Assembly: GCA_022447555.1 (NCBI GenBank)
Contig: JAKVBF010000001.1
Location: forward strand, 412,288-476,287
Length of the DNA: 64,000 bases
Origin: Mariniblastus sp.
Lineage (GTDB): Bacteria; Planctomycetota; Planctomycetia; Pirellulales; Pirellulaceae
Direction of reading: 5' to 3'
Shown in pieces: positions 1-9,600 of this stretch. The position numbers and the translations under genes were made by a program. Positions within the stretch are counted from its first letter, which is position 1, and every line of letters begins with the position of its first letter. Below the pieces are notes generated by a model. It was given only the letters and a program-made list of their open reading frames with translations, was not told where the DNA came from and did no database searches.

Positions 1-846
1 ACTCAGAATTTCAAAGGCTCGCCCTTGAAAACTTTGGTTCACCGCATTCGGGTCGCCCAAGACCGTGATGTCCACACTGGCTGCACTGTCGGCCTGTCCC
101 GCGAGGCCTTCGACAAAGCTGCCGATCTCATCGACCGCTCCGCTGTAACGCAAATGGCCACGGTCCAAAATAGCAACGCGTTTACAAATCATCTCGACTT
201 CATGCAAAAGGTGACTGTTAAGAAAAATGGTCACACCCTTATCCGCCAGCTTGTGAATGATATCCCGCATCTCTGCCCGAGCTCCGGGGTCGAGGCCGTC
301 TGTGGGTTCGTCGAGAACAACCAGCTGGGGCTCATGCAAGAGTGTCTGCGCCAGACCCAACCGCTGCAACATCCCTTTGGAATATTGCCTGCAACGATCT
401 TTGGCGCGATCTGCAAGGCCCACTAGCTCGAGTAATTCATCCCGCTTTTGACGCACCACTCGGTTCGAGACATTGCTTAAATTCCCGTAGCACTCCAAGG
501 CGGTGTAGGCGTTCATGTGTGGCGGGATTCGCAAGTGTTCCGGCAGATATCCCACCATGCGCCGGCCGGCCCGACTTCCGGCCGGGTACCCCATCATCGA
601 AGCCCGACCCCCGGTCTTTGAGATAATGCCCAGCATGATTTTTAGGAAGGTCGTTTTGCCGGCGCCATTAGGGCCAAGCAACCCGTAGATTTCACCCCGT
701 TTCACCTCAAAGGAGACCTCGCTCAACGCTTTGAATCGTTTGCGAAAGATGAGACCTTCGGAGTAGGTTTTGCTAAGTGATTCAACCTGAATCGCGGGAG
801 ATTCGATCATTCGTAAGATGCCATGGTCAAATAAAGTGGAGTCCAT
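1..846 (-). CDS. ABC transporter ATP-binding protein (3' end truncated by window edge)
   Basis: Reverse-strand translation gives Walker A GPNGAGKTT, signature-like YSKGMLQRLGLAQ, Walker B LVVLDEPTDGLDPGAR and an H-loop (NSHLLHEVE). Not in the ORF track because it is open at the edge. Confidence 0.9.
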   Translation of the reverse strand, partial: MDSTLFDHGILRMIESPAIQVESLSKTYSEGLIFRKRFKALSEVSFEVKRGEIYGLLGPNGAGKTTFLKIMLGIISKTGGRASMMGYPAGSRAGRRMVGYLPEHLRIPPHMNAYTALECYGNLSNVSNRVVRQKRDELLELVGLADRAKDRCRQYSKGMLQRLGLAQTLLHEPQLVVLDEPTDGLDPGARAEMRDIIHKLADKGVTIFLNSHLLHEVEMICKRVAILDRGHLRYSGAVDEIGSFVEGLAGQADSAASVDITVLGDPNAVNQSFQGRAFEILS

Positions 847-1020
847 TACCGCTGGCTTTCCGCTGACCCAAACGAGTCCGATGGAAAACCGTAGCGGAAG
901 GCCTAGCCTTCGCCGGCGTTTTGCCCGATTATAGACAGTAACGGGCCTGCTTAATATCGCTGCTGTCCAAAAGAATACCTTCAAGTTGGTTACCCGGTTT
1001 CAGAGAATCCGATCAGGCCC

Positions 1021-2136
1021 ATGGCACTTCACAACGACGATCATTCGGATTCCCCACTAAAACCTGATGGGGATCACCAGACAGATGAGCAACAAACCCT
1101 GCTGTTCGAGTCATCTCCCTATGGCAATCTCGATGCAATGGTTCAGCACGACGACCATTCGGTCTATTTTTACCTGAACGGTCCCAGCCCATTTGGAACG
1201 CGGGCCTGTTGGGTGCGAAACCTTGAAACCGGGCCCTATATTCTAGATACCGAGGCGATGAAGCGTGGCCAAACTCCGATGATGCCGCGCACTCACTGCA
1301 CCACACCCTTGGCGCTCCCGCTTCCAGATCCGGAAACGCTAAACGTTATCTGGCTGGAGGAAGGTAATGGCGCGGCATTACTGGAAAATAATCAGGCCAT
1401 TGCATTCATTCCACCTTGGAGCGGAGTGGACGGATTTCATGGTTATGCGGCGGCCTGCTCCGCAGAAAATGAACTTTGCTGGCCAATGCCACCCACGGCC
1501 CAACTGCACCAACGGTTGGCGCGATCCGCCGAATTCTGGCTCTCTTTTCAGGATGAAACCGACAATCTCTTCCAGCAATTACAGCGCCAGTTGCTACACC
1601 TTTTCAATGAACGGTTCGGAACGGAGACACCAGGCAATTACTTTTCGATTGATGGGGGCGAATTCCCACCGCGAGGGCTCTCGCTGTATGCGGGCGACCA
1701 AGGGATTGTTGGAACCACAATCGGGATGTCGCTGTGCCCTCAGCCTAACGTCGAGTTGAATGCTGAAACACCCGCTGCCTTTCGACGCGTTGAGCTCGGA
1801 TTGCAATTCAAAACAGCACGAAATCTGGAAGCATTCGAGCCGGTGTGGCAAGCCTTGGGAGGCCTAGCCGCTTACCCATGGCAACGACTGACCTGGCTCG
1901 GCTCAGGCCACACGGTCCCATTCAACGCATTTGCCGAGCTACTGGGAAAAGAATATCGATACGCCTTGCTGGTCAGCGATCAACAACAGCCGCAACCCGT
2001 CGACCTACCACCATTCCGAGGTGATCCCACCAATCTGCTGTGGCTGGTACCGATCACCGAAACGCAACGTGAGCAACTGGCTAGTGGCGATCTTGCAATC
2101 AGCGACATCAACACCAACGCATGCATCGAAGCTTGA
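1021..2136 (+). CDS. Suppressor-of-fused (SUFU)-like domain protein
   Basis: 371-aa ORF; C-terminal half (PWQRLTWLGSGHTVPFN...LPPFRGDPTNLLWLVPITETQREQLASG) resembles bacterial SUFU-domain proteins. Confidence 0.6.
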   Translation: MALHNDDHSDSPLKPDGDHQTDEQQTLLFESSPYGNLDAMVQHDDHSVYFYLNGPSPFGTRACWVRNLETGPYILDTEAMKRGQTPMMPRTHCTTPLALPLPDPETLNVIWLEEGNGAALLENNQAIAFIPPWSGVDGFHGYAAACSAENELCWPMPPTAQLHQRLARSAEFWLSFQDETDNLFQQLQRQLLHLFNERFGTETPGNYFSIDGGEFPPRGLSLYAGDQGIVGTTIGMSLCPQPNVELNAETPAAFRRVELGLQFKTARNLEAFEPVWQALGGLAAYPWQRLTWLGSGHTVPFNAFAELLGKEYRYALLVSDQQQPQPVDLPPFRGDPTNLLWLVPITETQREQLASGDLAISDINTNACIEA

Positions 2137-2170
2137 CCGTCAATCAGATATCAAAATCGAGGCGATCCAC

Positions 2171-3046
2171 TTAGGGCAACGAGGCGGGAGCGGCCGTCCA
2201 AAGGGGCAACCGGCTGCGATCCGATACGACCACACCCCCCGGCTTTTCAATGGTGACTGCGAATAAAACCGGTTCATTGCCAACATGAAGTTTGGCATTG
2301 ATCGGAATGTATTCATCCGACTTCGTAATGTTGAAGACGCCACCGTCGATCGGATGTGCTTGGTCGCCCGACTCGAAAATCCACAGCTGGTACTGCTCCT
2401 GCAAGGGATCATTCACGGGCAAGCCTGTGAATCGCATGACACCACGTTGAGCCGATTGATCCCAAACGAGATCACCCGTTGCACCCAATCCGGTCTCGTC
2501 CGCATCATTCGGACCTCGATACCAAGTCGGTCGGCTGTAGGACTGCCCCAGTTCGGCGCCGAGTCTCTGGTACTCCTGTTGCGCGCTGACCGGAAGCACT
2601 TGGGCGACCCCCGATCCCGCCTGATTGGGAACGGGCTCCATGATTCCGTCAAGATTCACAAGCAAGATGACCACACAAGCCGCCGCAACCAAGAAGCTGG
2701 CCACCTCGCGCCATCTCGGAGCGGTCGTCAGAATCCGCCGCCGCTCAACCCTGTTACTAGCGGGTACCGCGGATGAGTGACCTTGATTACCGGGCAATTG
2801 GTCTAATTCCCGACCGGCCGAAACCAATAGTCGATCACGCAATGCCCGGGGCATTCCAACTTGAGCCTGCTCGTAAAACGCTAGATCGGCCGCGGCAGCG
2901 GCAAGTTCGAACATATCTGCCTCACTCGGACTTCGCCCCTCAGAGCCGTATTGTTCGAGCTCACTCCATTCTGACGGGGCCAAGCCTACCGTTGCATTGT
3001 CTACTAATAGCTCGATCAGCCGTACGTTGCGGTCAGGGTGCATCAT
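2171..3046 (-). CDS. Anti-sigma factor, RskA-like
   Basis: Overlaps the 3' end of the ECF sigma gene; single TM segment (FLVAAACVVILLVNL); C-terminal region YQLWIFESGDQAHPIDGGVFNI...FAVTIEKPGGV typical of RskA. Confidence 0.85.
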   Translation of the reverse strand: MMHPDRNVRLIELLVDNATVGLAPSEWSELEQYGSEGRSPSEADMFELAAAAADLAFYEQAQVGMPRALRDRLLVSAGRELDQLPGNQGHSSAVPASNRVERRRILTTAPRWREVASFLVAAACVVILLVNLDGIMEPVPNQAGSGVAQVLPVSAQQEYQRLGAELGQSYSRPTWYRGPNDADETGLGATGDLVWDQSAQRGVMRFTGLPVNDPLQEQYQLWIFESGDQAHPIDGGVFNITKSDEYIPINAKLHVGNEPVLFAVTIEKPGGVVVSDRSRLPLWTAAPASLP

Positions 3047-3678
3047 GATTCGGCCCCTTCGCGATAAGTCTCTTGGGCGTCAATCAAACGTGACGCGGGA
3101 TGTAACGACTGACGTAGCTTTAATAATCCACGCCGGATATGTGTTTTCACAGTTCCCAACGAAAGGCCAGTCGCCTCGGAAATCCGCGTGTGCGTCATCC
3201 CGTCATAAATCGACATACGAATCACCTTCCGTTGATCCTCCGGCAGTTCGTCAAGCAACTTTGCAGCCTTGGCCGCTTCGTCCTTTAACTCGGCCTGCTC
3301 GGGACCACTACGTTCTTTTGAGTCCATCCGCTCAAACTCATACTCACTCGGCGTTGGCCAGGATTTACGACGGCTGATATCGATTAATCTTCGACGGGCG
3401 ATCATGGCGACAAATGTTTTTTCCGCAGCCACTTTAGGATCAAACCTCTCGGCTGATTTCCAAAGATGGACAAAAATATCCTGGACCGCATCTTCGGCGG
3501 CCTGAACATCCGGAGAAAATCGTCGCGCCAAAGACCAAACCAATCCCCCGTACTGATTGATACAATCAGCGACCGCGGCAGATTGACCGGAGGCGACGCG
3601 ATGCAAAATCGGAGGTTCGGCCGGCAAAGAGCTTCGTCCTTGACGTAGGGGATTCGGATAGTTAAGTGCGATGGACAA
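3043..3678 (-). CDS. ECF RNA polymerase sigma factor, SigK-like
   Basis: Region 2 (AAEDAVQDIFVHLWKSAERFDP) and region 4 (LPEDQRKVIRMSIYDGMTHTRISEATGLSLGTVKTHIRRGLLKLRQ). Confidence 0.92.
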   Translation of the reverse strand: MSIALNYPNPLRQGRSSLPAEPPILHRVASGQSAAVADCINQYGGLVWSLARRFSPDVQAAEDAVQDIFVHLWKSAERFDPKVAAEKTFVAMIARRRLIDISRRKSWPTPSEYEFERMDSKERSGPEQAELKDEAAKAAKLLDELPEDQRKVIRMSIYDGMTHTRISEATGLSLGTVKTHIRRGLLKLRQSLHPASRLIDAQETYREGAES

Positions 3679-3712
3679 CCTAAACTACCATAAGTTAGGG
3701 GTTACAAAAACG

Positions 3713-3735
3713 CGTCGCCCAAAATTTGGGCGACG
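3713..3735 (-). terminator. Rho-independent terminator downstream of the fasciclin gene
   Basis: Perfect inverted repeat CGTCGCCCAAA-a-TTTGGGCGACG; on the minus strand followed by cgTTTTTG. Confidence 0.75.
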
Positions 3736-3771
3736 TCGATAAAATCATGTTTTCGAAAGTCTCGAAGCCTA

Positions 3772-4713
3772 CTATTTAGGCATGATCACTGTGTCGATGA
3801 CGTGAATGACGCCGTTGGCACACTCAATGTCGGTGGCTACCACTTTGGCACCATCAACCATGACGTTTCCGTCTTTTGTCATGATCGCAACATTCGAGCC
3901 TTGAGCCGTTTTCGCTGAATCCAGATTCACGACGTCTGCAGCCATGACTTTTCCGGGGACCACGTGGTAAGTCAGTATCGCGGTTAATTTGCCTTTGTTT
4001 TCTGGCTTGAGCAAATCTGCGATGGCGGCTTTGGGCAGCTTAGCAAAGGCGTCGTCGGTAGGAGCAAATACAGTGAAGGGACCGTCTCCCTTCAGTGTGT
4101 CAACCAAGCCGGCCGCTTTGACAGCAGCAACCAGTGTGTTGAAGCTTCCGGCACCAACAGCCGTGTCGACAATGTCCTTCGGTGCTGGTGGCATCAGAAC
4201 CGTATCAATCACGTGGATCACGCCATTGCTGCACATGATGTCTGTTTTGAGCACCTTGGCGTTATTGATCATCACCCCTTTGTCTGAAACCTTCACGTTG
4301 ACATCAGCGCCCTCTACCGTCTTGGCTTTCTTCACCTTCACTACGTCGGCGGCTGTCACTTTGCCAGGCACCACGTGGTAGGTCAGGATCGCAGCCAGTT
4401 TCTCTTTGTTTTCGGGCTTGAGAAGATCAGCGATCGCTGCTTTGGGAATCTTTGCAAATGCTTCGTCAGTCGGAGCAAAAACAGTTAAAGGACCTTTACT
4501 CTGAAGTGTTTCGACCAACCCTGCGGCTTTGGCCGCTGCGACCAATGTCTTGAAACTACCGGCGCCCACGGCGGTCGCGACGATATCCTGCTCTTGAGAG
4601 GCGGAGGTCGACGCGAAAGAAGCATTTTGTTGTTTTTTACACTGCTGGGCGAAAGCCATGTTGGCCGTTGCCAAAATCGCCAAGATTGCCAATGTCAGGG
4701 TCATTTTCTTCAT
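3772..4713 (-). CDS. Secreted protein with two fasciclin (FAS1) domains
   Basis: Signal peptide [22 protein letters not shown]; two copies of [11 protein letters not shown]...[17 protein letters not shown]...[10 protein letters not shown]. Confidence 0.95.
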   Translation of the reverse strand: MKKMTLTLAILAILATANMAFAQQCKKQQNASFASTSASQEQDIVATAVGAGSFKTLVAAAKAAGLVETLQSKGPLTVFAPTDEAFAKIPKAAIADLLKPENKEKLAAILTYHVVPGKVTAADVVKVKKAKTVEGADVNVKVSDKGVMINNAKVLKTDIMCSNGVIHVIDTVLMPPAPKDIVDTAVGAGSFNTLVAAVKAAGLVDTLKGDGPFTVFAPTDDAFAKLPKAAIADLLKPENKGKLTAILTYHVVPGKVMAADVVNLDSAKTAQGSNVAIMTKDGNVMVDGAKVVATDIECANGVIHVIDTVIMPK

Positions 4714-4950
4714 TTTGTTCTCTCTTGTTTAAAACGTTGTGTGTTTCACTAATTCGTTTTGAATTGATGGTTTTTTCAGCTGATAAAGGAGTTTTCGCAG
4801 CGTTTCCCCAATTGGATTCAACCGATAAAAAAATTTCTGCGAATTTAACAAGCCTATTCATTGCCTAGATGGGTTCGCGGAACTCTTCGCTGCTCCGGCT
4901 TTCCCTTTAAGGCCGTTCTTTTCAGTCGGAACAATCGAGACTACTTCCTG

Positions 4951-5582
4951 ATGCCCAACAACACTGACTCCAGCTGCTTGGCTGCCGACAGCTGGCCTCA
5001 AATCGACTTTGCCTGGGTGGCAGCGTCAAATGATCCCGGGATCTGGGAGAAAATCGTCGAACGATACTCTCGGTTGATTGACTACTGGGGATTGAAATAC
5101 GGCGTTCCCTATCTGGAGCTGGATAACCTTCGACAAGAAGTTTTTACCCGGCTGTCCCGGTCGGTAGGCCGTTTCCACCCCCACGATGGGGAGCGATCGT
5201 TCTTACCCTTCTTCAAGACGATCACTCGCAATCAGATCGTCTCCGAATTTCGGAAAAATGACCTGCAGATGCGCTGCCGCGCAACGGATCACGAAACACT
5301 AGCCTCGATCCCGCAGAAAAACAGTTCTGTAGACCAGACTGATGTATCAGAAGAAAAAGCAGCGATTTACAAACAGGTCATGGCTTTGATTTCCAAGAAT
5401 TAACCAAAACAACACGTCTTGATCAACAACACGTCTCGATCTTTACTGAATACGTCATCCAACAGCGTCAACCTTCGGATATTGCCGAGGAACTTGGCGT
5501 CTCGACCAATGTGGTTTACCAAGTCCGCGCGCGAATACTGAATGATCTGCGTGTTCAATTTGGAGACGAAGCGGCACCCTAA
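4951..5582 (+). pseudogene. ECF-type sigma factor split by a -1 frameshift
   Basis: ORF track 4861..5403 encodes region 2 (NLRQEVFTRLSRSVGRFHP...FLPFFKTITRNQIVSEFRK); region 4 (DFQELTKTTRLDQQHVSIFTEYVIQQRQPSDIAEELGVSTNVVYQVRARILNDLRVQFGDEAAP) continues in the -1 frame, open from 5343 to the TAA at 5580-5582. Confidence 0.75.
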
Positions 5583-5742
5583 CTCGATGGTCAGATTAGC
5601 CCGCCAGCTCACTCGACGAGCGCTTCACCAGCCCGAAGACAAACAGAGCGGTTTTATCTCTCCATTTGCAGTTCCTGATCTGGGCTGTTATTTTGAGGTG
5701 CTCAGTCAAATCTGAATGACCCATCAACTTTTACCCCGCTGA

Positions 5743-6534
5743 ATGAGTGAAAAAATGAATCTCCCTTTGCAATCCACCCGCTGTCTGACTTACCTCATCG
5801 TGTGCGGGCTAACGGTGATAACCAACACAACGATGGCTCAGGATAAGGTGACAGCCGAAGACGTCATCAAAATGCACATTAAACAACTCGGGGGTGAGGA
5901 AAAGCTGAAATCGATCAAAACGATCGAGACCCAATCGGTCATGCTCCTTCCGGGGCCCACCGGTGACATGGAAGCTGAGGTGGATCAAATTCAGGACGGT
6001 AATAAATTTCTGATGGTTATGAATCTCCCCGGTTTGGGCGAAATTCAGCAAGGATCTGATGGAAAACACTTCTGGACGGTCAACCCATTTCAGGGTGACA
6101 AACTCATGGATAAGGAAGAGATGGCAATGGCGAAAGAGCAATTCTCCAGCCCTTTCCCAGCCCTCCAGTGGCTGAAAGGATATGACGGAAAAATCACCAT
6201 GAAAGGTGAAGAAGACGTGGATGGGACTCAGTGCTACAAACTGGAATTCGCCCCCTCGGCGGGTACCCCCATGACTCGCTTTTTCGCCGTCGACTCGGGA
6301 AAAATGCTCCGCATGGATGCCGTTCAAAAAGGACCGGCCGGCGAAGTGAAGGTCGAAGTCTATCCTTCTGATTTCAAAGAGGTCGACGGCATTTCAGTCC
6401 CCTTCAAACAGGTCACCTCGATGGAGCAAGGAGAGCTAACTATGGAAGTGGACTCGATCAAGTTCAACGAGGAAATCAGCGCCAGTAAATTCAAATTACC
6501 AACCTCCATTCAAAAACTGGTGGATGATAAGTAA
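5743..6534 (+). CDS. Exported outer-membrane lipoprotein-sorting (LolA-like) protein
   Basis: Signal peptide; repeated beta-strand pattern and YKLEFAPSAGTPMTRFFAVDSGKMLRMDA. Confidence 0.55.
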   Translation: MSEKMNLPLQSTRCLTYLIVCGLTVITNTTMAQDKVTAEDVIKMHIKQLGGEEKLKSIKTIETQSVMLLPGPTGDMEAEVDQIQDGNKFLMVMNLPGLGEIQQGSDGKHFWTVNPFQGDKLMDKEEMAMAKEQFSSPFPALQWLKGYDGKITMKGEEDVDGTQCYKLEFAPSAGTPMTRFFAVDSGKMLRMDAVQKGPAGEVKVEVYPSDFKEVDGISVPFKQVTSMEQGELTMEVDSIKFNEEISASKFKLPTSIQKLVDDK

Positions 6535-6623
6535 ATGCGAACTTCTGGATCCCGAATCGGCAGAGTGATTCACCAAGGCGGAGCTTGCTGCGTTCGTTTT
6601 TGGCTTAGCGGGACACGAGCGGT

Positions 6624-9600
6624 TTACCGCTCGTCACTCAGACGATGAATCGTATTGTGAATCTTACCGCGGACCACTGTTCCTTCGGTGGACTCAAGCG
6701 AATAGACAATCTCCATCCCCCATGTCGGCTTGATTTCCGGCACGGTCAAACGAACGGTTCGTCCATCTTGGGATAAATCCGCTCGGTCAACCGTCAATCG
6801 TTGCTCGTTGTAATGTTGTGAGCCGTAATTTTTAGTTCGTTTCAAATCCCATGTTTTGATAGCGTAGTTCGACACGTCCATTGCGGACTCGCGGTTCACC
6901 GGTTCGGTCAGTGTAATCTCTACGCCATCGGTATGAGCTCGCAAACCCACCGGCAAGTGCGAGGGCTTTCCCGTCGCTCGCACTCGATACATCCCACCAG
7001 GCTGATGCTGGTCACCCGCCCAAGCAAACATCCCGCAGCAATATAGATTTTGATCCTCATGAAACCTGCCTCGCATCACACCCGTCGGGAACCGGGGCAA
7101 TGGAAAGGCGCACATTCCGCCCTGCATCTGACCATTGAGTTGCTCATGCGGCACCACATGAATCTGCCCGTAACCGTAGGAAAAATTCAACAACGAACCT
7201 CCGAGAGGACCCCAACAATCGTCCGGAACCCACAACAACTCAGATGGCGACCGATCAAATGCATTGGTGATCCAACAGAGTGGGTCATCCATCATCTCAT
7301 CCGATGAATCGGTCACATTGTGATAGCCATACATGTTTCCGTAGAACCCACCAGGTTCTACCCAGTTGATTCGGTTCTTGGGATTCCAGTGCCCTTCTTG
7401 GTCGGTCACGATAAAGGTCCCATCCGGATTGATGCAGACGCCGTTGGCCGCCCGAAAACCGTTCGCCACGATCTCGGTTGTGAGTCCGTCTTTCGAAACT
7501 TTCAACAGGGTCCCGTGATGTGGAACAAGGGCCGGCAGGGCATGCCGAGCTGATTTGGCATAATAGAAATTACCCTCTTTGTCGGTTTGCAAGCCCATCG
7601 CGAATTCGTGAAAGTGCTCGGTGACCTGATGGTCATTATTGAAACTCTCGTACCAGTCCGCCTCTCCATCTTCGTTCAGATCGTGCAATCGAACTAACTG
7701 ATCACGGCAGGTCACAAATATTTGGTCATCCACCACTTTGACACCCAACGGCTGGAACAACCCAGCCGCCATTCGCTGCCAGGTGACGGTTGCATCATCG
7801 TCGCTCGTACCCTGCTTGATCCCCCGCACGCGCCAGATCGAACCATCCCAAGAGCTGATAATCGCTTCCTGTCCATCCTCCATGAAATCGATCCCGGTCA
7901 ACCGCAAGCGGTCCGCCCAAGGATTGTCCGTGGGACGCTTCAGCACATCGACGGCAAATGGACCCGCCTCGTCCCCTGTCAGCCACTCTGTCTCGAGCGT
8001 CTCAGGCCAATTGCGGGGACCGCCGCGAGTCATCGGCGCCAGCTGGGTGACAGGCCGCTCAACACGAAAAGAATCGACCAAGGCGGTCAATTCGCTCGTC
8101 GTTTCGGCCACGGCGCGAACCGCGATGTTCAACGGTTGCGGCCCGGCCGGAATGCGCAGCCGCAGATCCTGCCCACCTGCCCATTCCCAGGTACCCGAGT
8201 CAGCGGGCGTTAGATTAGCAATCAGACCTTTGACATCGTGGGTCGCAGCATGGCCCTCTCTGTGCAACGCGAATTCGAATTGCCGTTTGGTAGGGTTTCC
8301 AAAGACGAGCGGCTCACCATTTAGCCAGGATCTCACCAGATATTTCTCTGGAGCGCTGCGGATCGAATCCGGCTTCAAGGCGGCCTGATAGAACCGGACC
8401 TCCTGGATCTGCCCATCGAAAAACGATGTAGATGGAAAATCCTGGTTGGTAAAACCGATCCGGTTGACCGATTTTGCGAGCTGCTTCTTGCCGTTTAATT
8501 CACCCGGCTGGGCGTCCAGTTTTCCATCCACATAAAAGCGGACTTCACCATCTTCGACCGACCAGCTGAGCGCCACATCGTGCCATTTGTCATCGGTGAC
8601 TTTGGTTCGGCCAGTCACCGCACCGACCCAACCAACATCAAACGTGAGGCGGCCATCGCGAATGAAAAATGTCTGTCCATTAGCCACCCAGTCGGCTTGG
8701 TTCTTAGTCTGACTGAAAATGGTCCCGTCCTGACGGGTCTTGATCCGGGCCGTGATCGTAAAGTCCCGGGCCATGTCCAAACGTTGTTCATCTTGAAGAA
8801 ATGTGGATCCGTCAAAGACAACTTGACCACTCAACTCGGTGTCGGTTGGCTCTTCTTCGGAAACTCCGACGACCGCCGTGCCGGGACTCTGGGCGAGCAA
8901 ACGAAAATTTGAATCAGGTACCCGCGCGACCTGGATCACCAGATCCTCTTTCCGCGGTCCCAGATTAAGCGTCCGAGCAAAGACGGCTTGCGAATCAACA
9001 AACTCCAAGCTGGGTGATTCGACAATACGCGTCTGACCCACCGTGTACTCTAGGATGGTCTTCGTGCCAAACCGATACATTCCTTTGTAATGCGCCCAGT
9101 CCCGATCGATGGGGCCAAAGCGGCGGTCGTCTCGACCTACTAGACGATTATCCTCAAAACTCCCGTCCGACGGACGGCCAAAGCCTGGACCCTCCGGATT
9201 CTGAAACTGAACGTCCCCCGCGATCTTTGGATGGCGGCCATGCACTCCGTTAAAGTGGATGCCGTTGTAATCAATAAAATCTCCCGTCCAAGCAGCCGCG
9301 ACCCGCATTGTGTCGTGGTCGTACAGCAACCAATAGTTGCCCGACTCCACTCCCCCCGGACCGTTGTCGAGTCGAATCGCAATCCCCTTTTGCGCAATGT
9401 TCGATCCATCGCGTGACACCTCGATCGTGTTGTGGGTCGAGGGTCCGTAATTCATCTCAGACCAAGGCTGTCGCAGCTCCGGCTTGGGGCCCCGAGTATC
9501 GCCGGCCGGCAAACCAGCCAGGTAGCTAGGGGTCACCTGTACGTACTGGCCCGGGTTCCGATCCTTCAAAAAGTGCTCGCGAATGTAATGGACCACCTCG

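Noticed and set aside
7738-8388. 216-aa plus-strand ORF
   Set aside because: Antisense to the well-supported 1337-aa multidomain gene; no recognisable motif.
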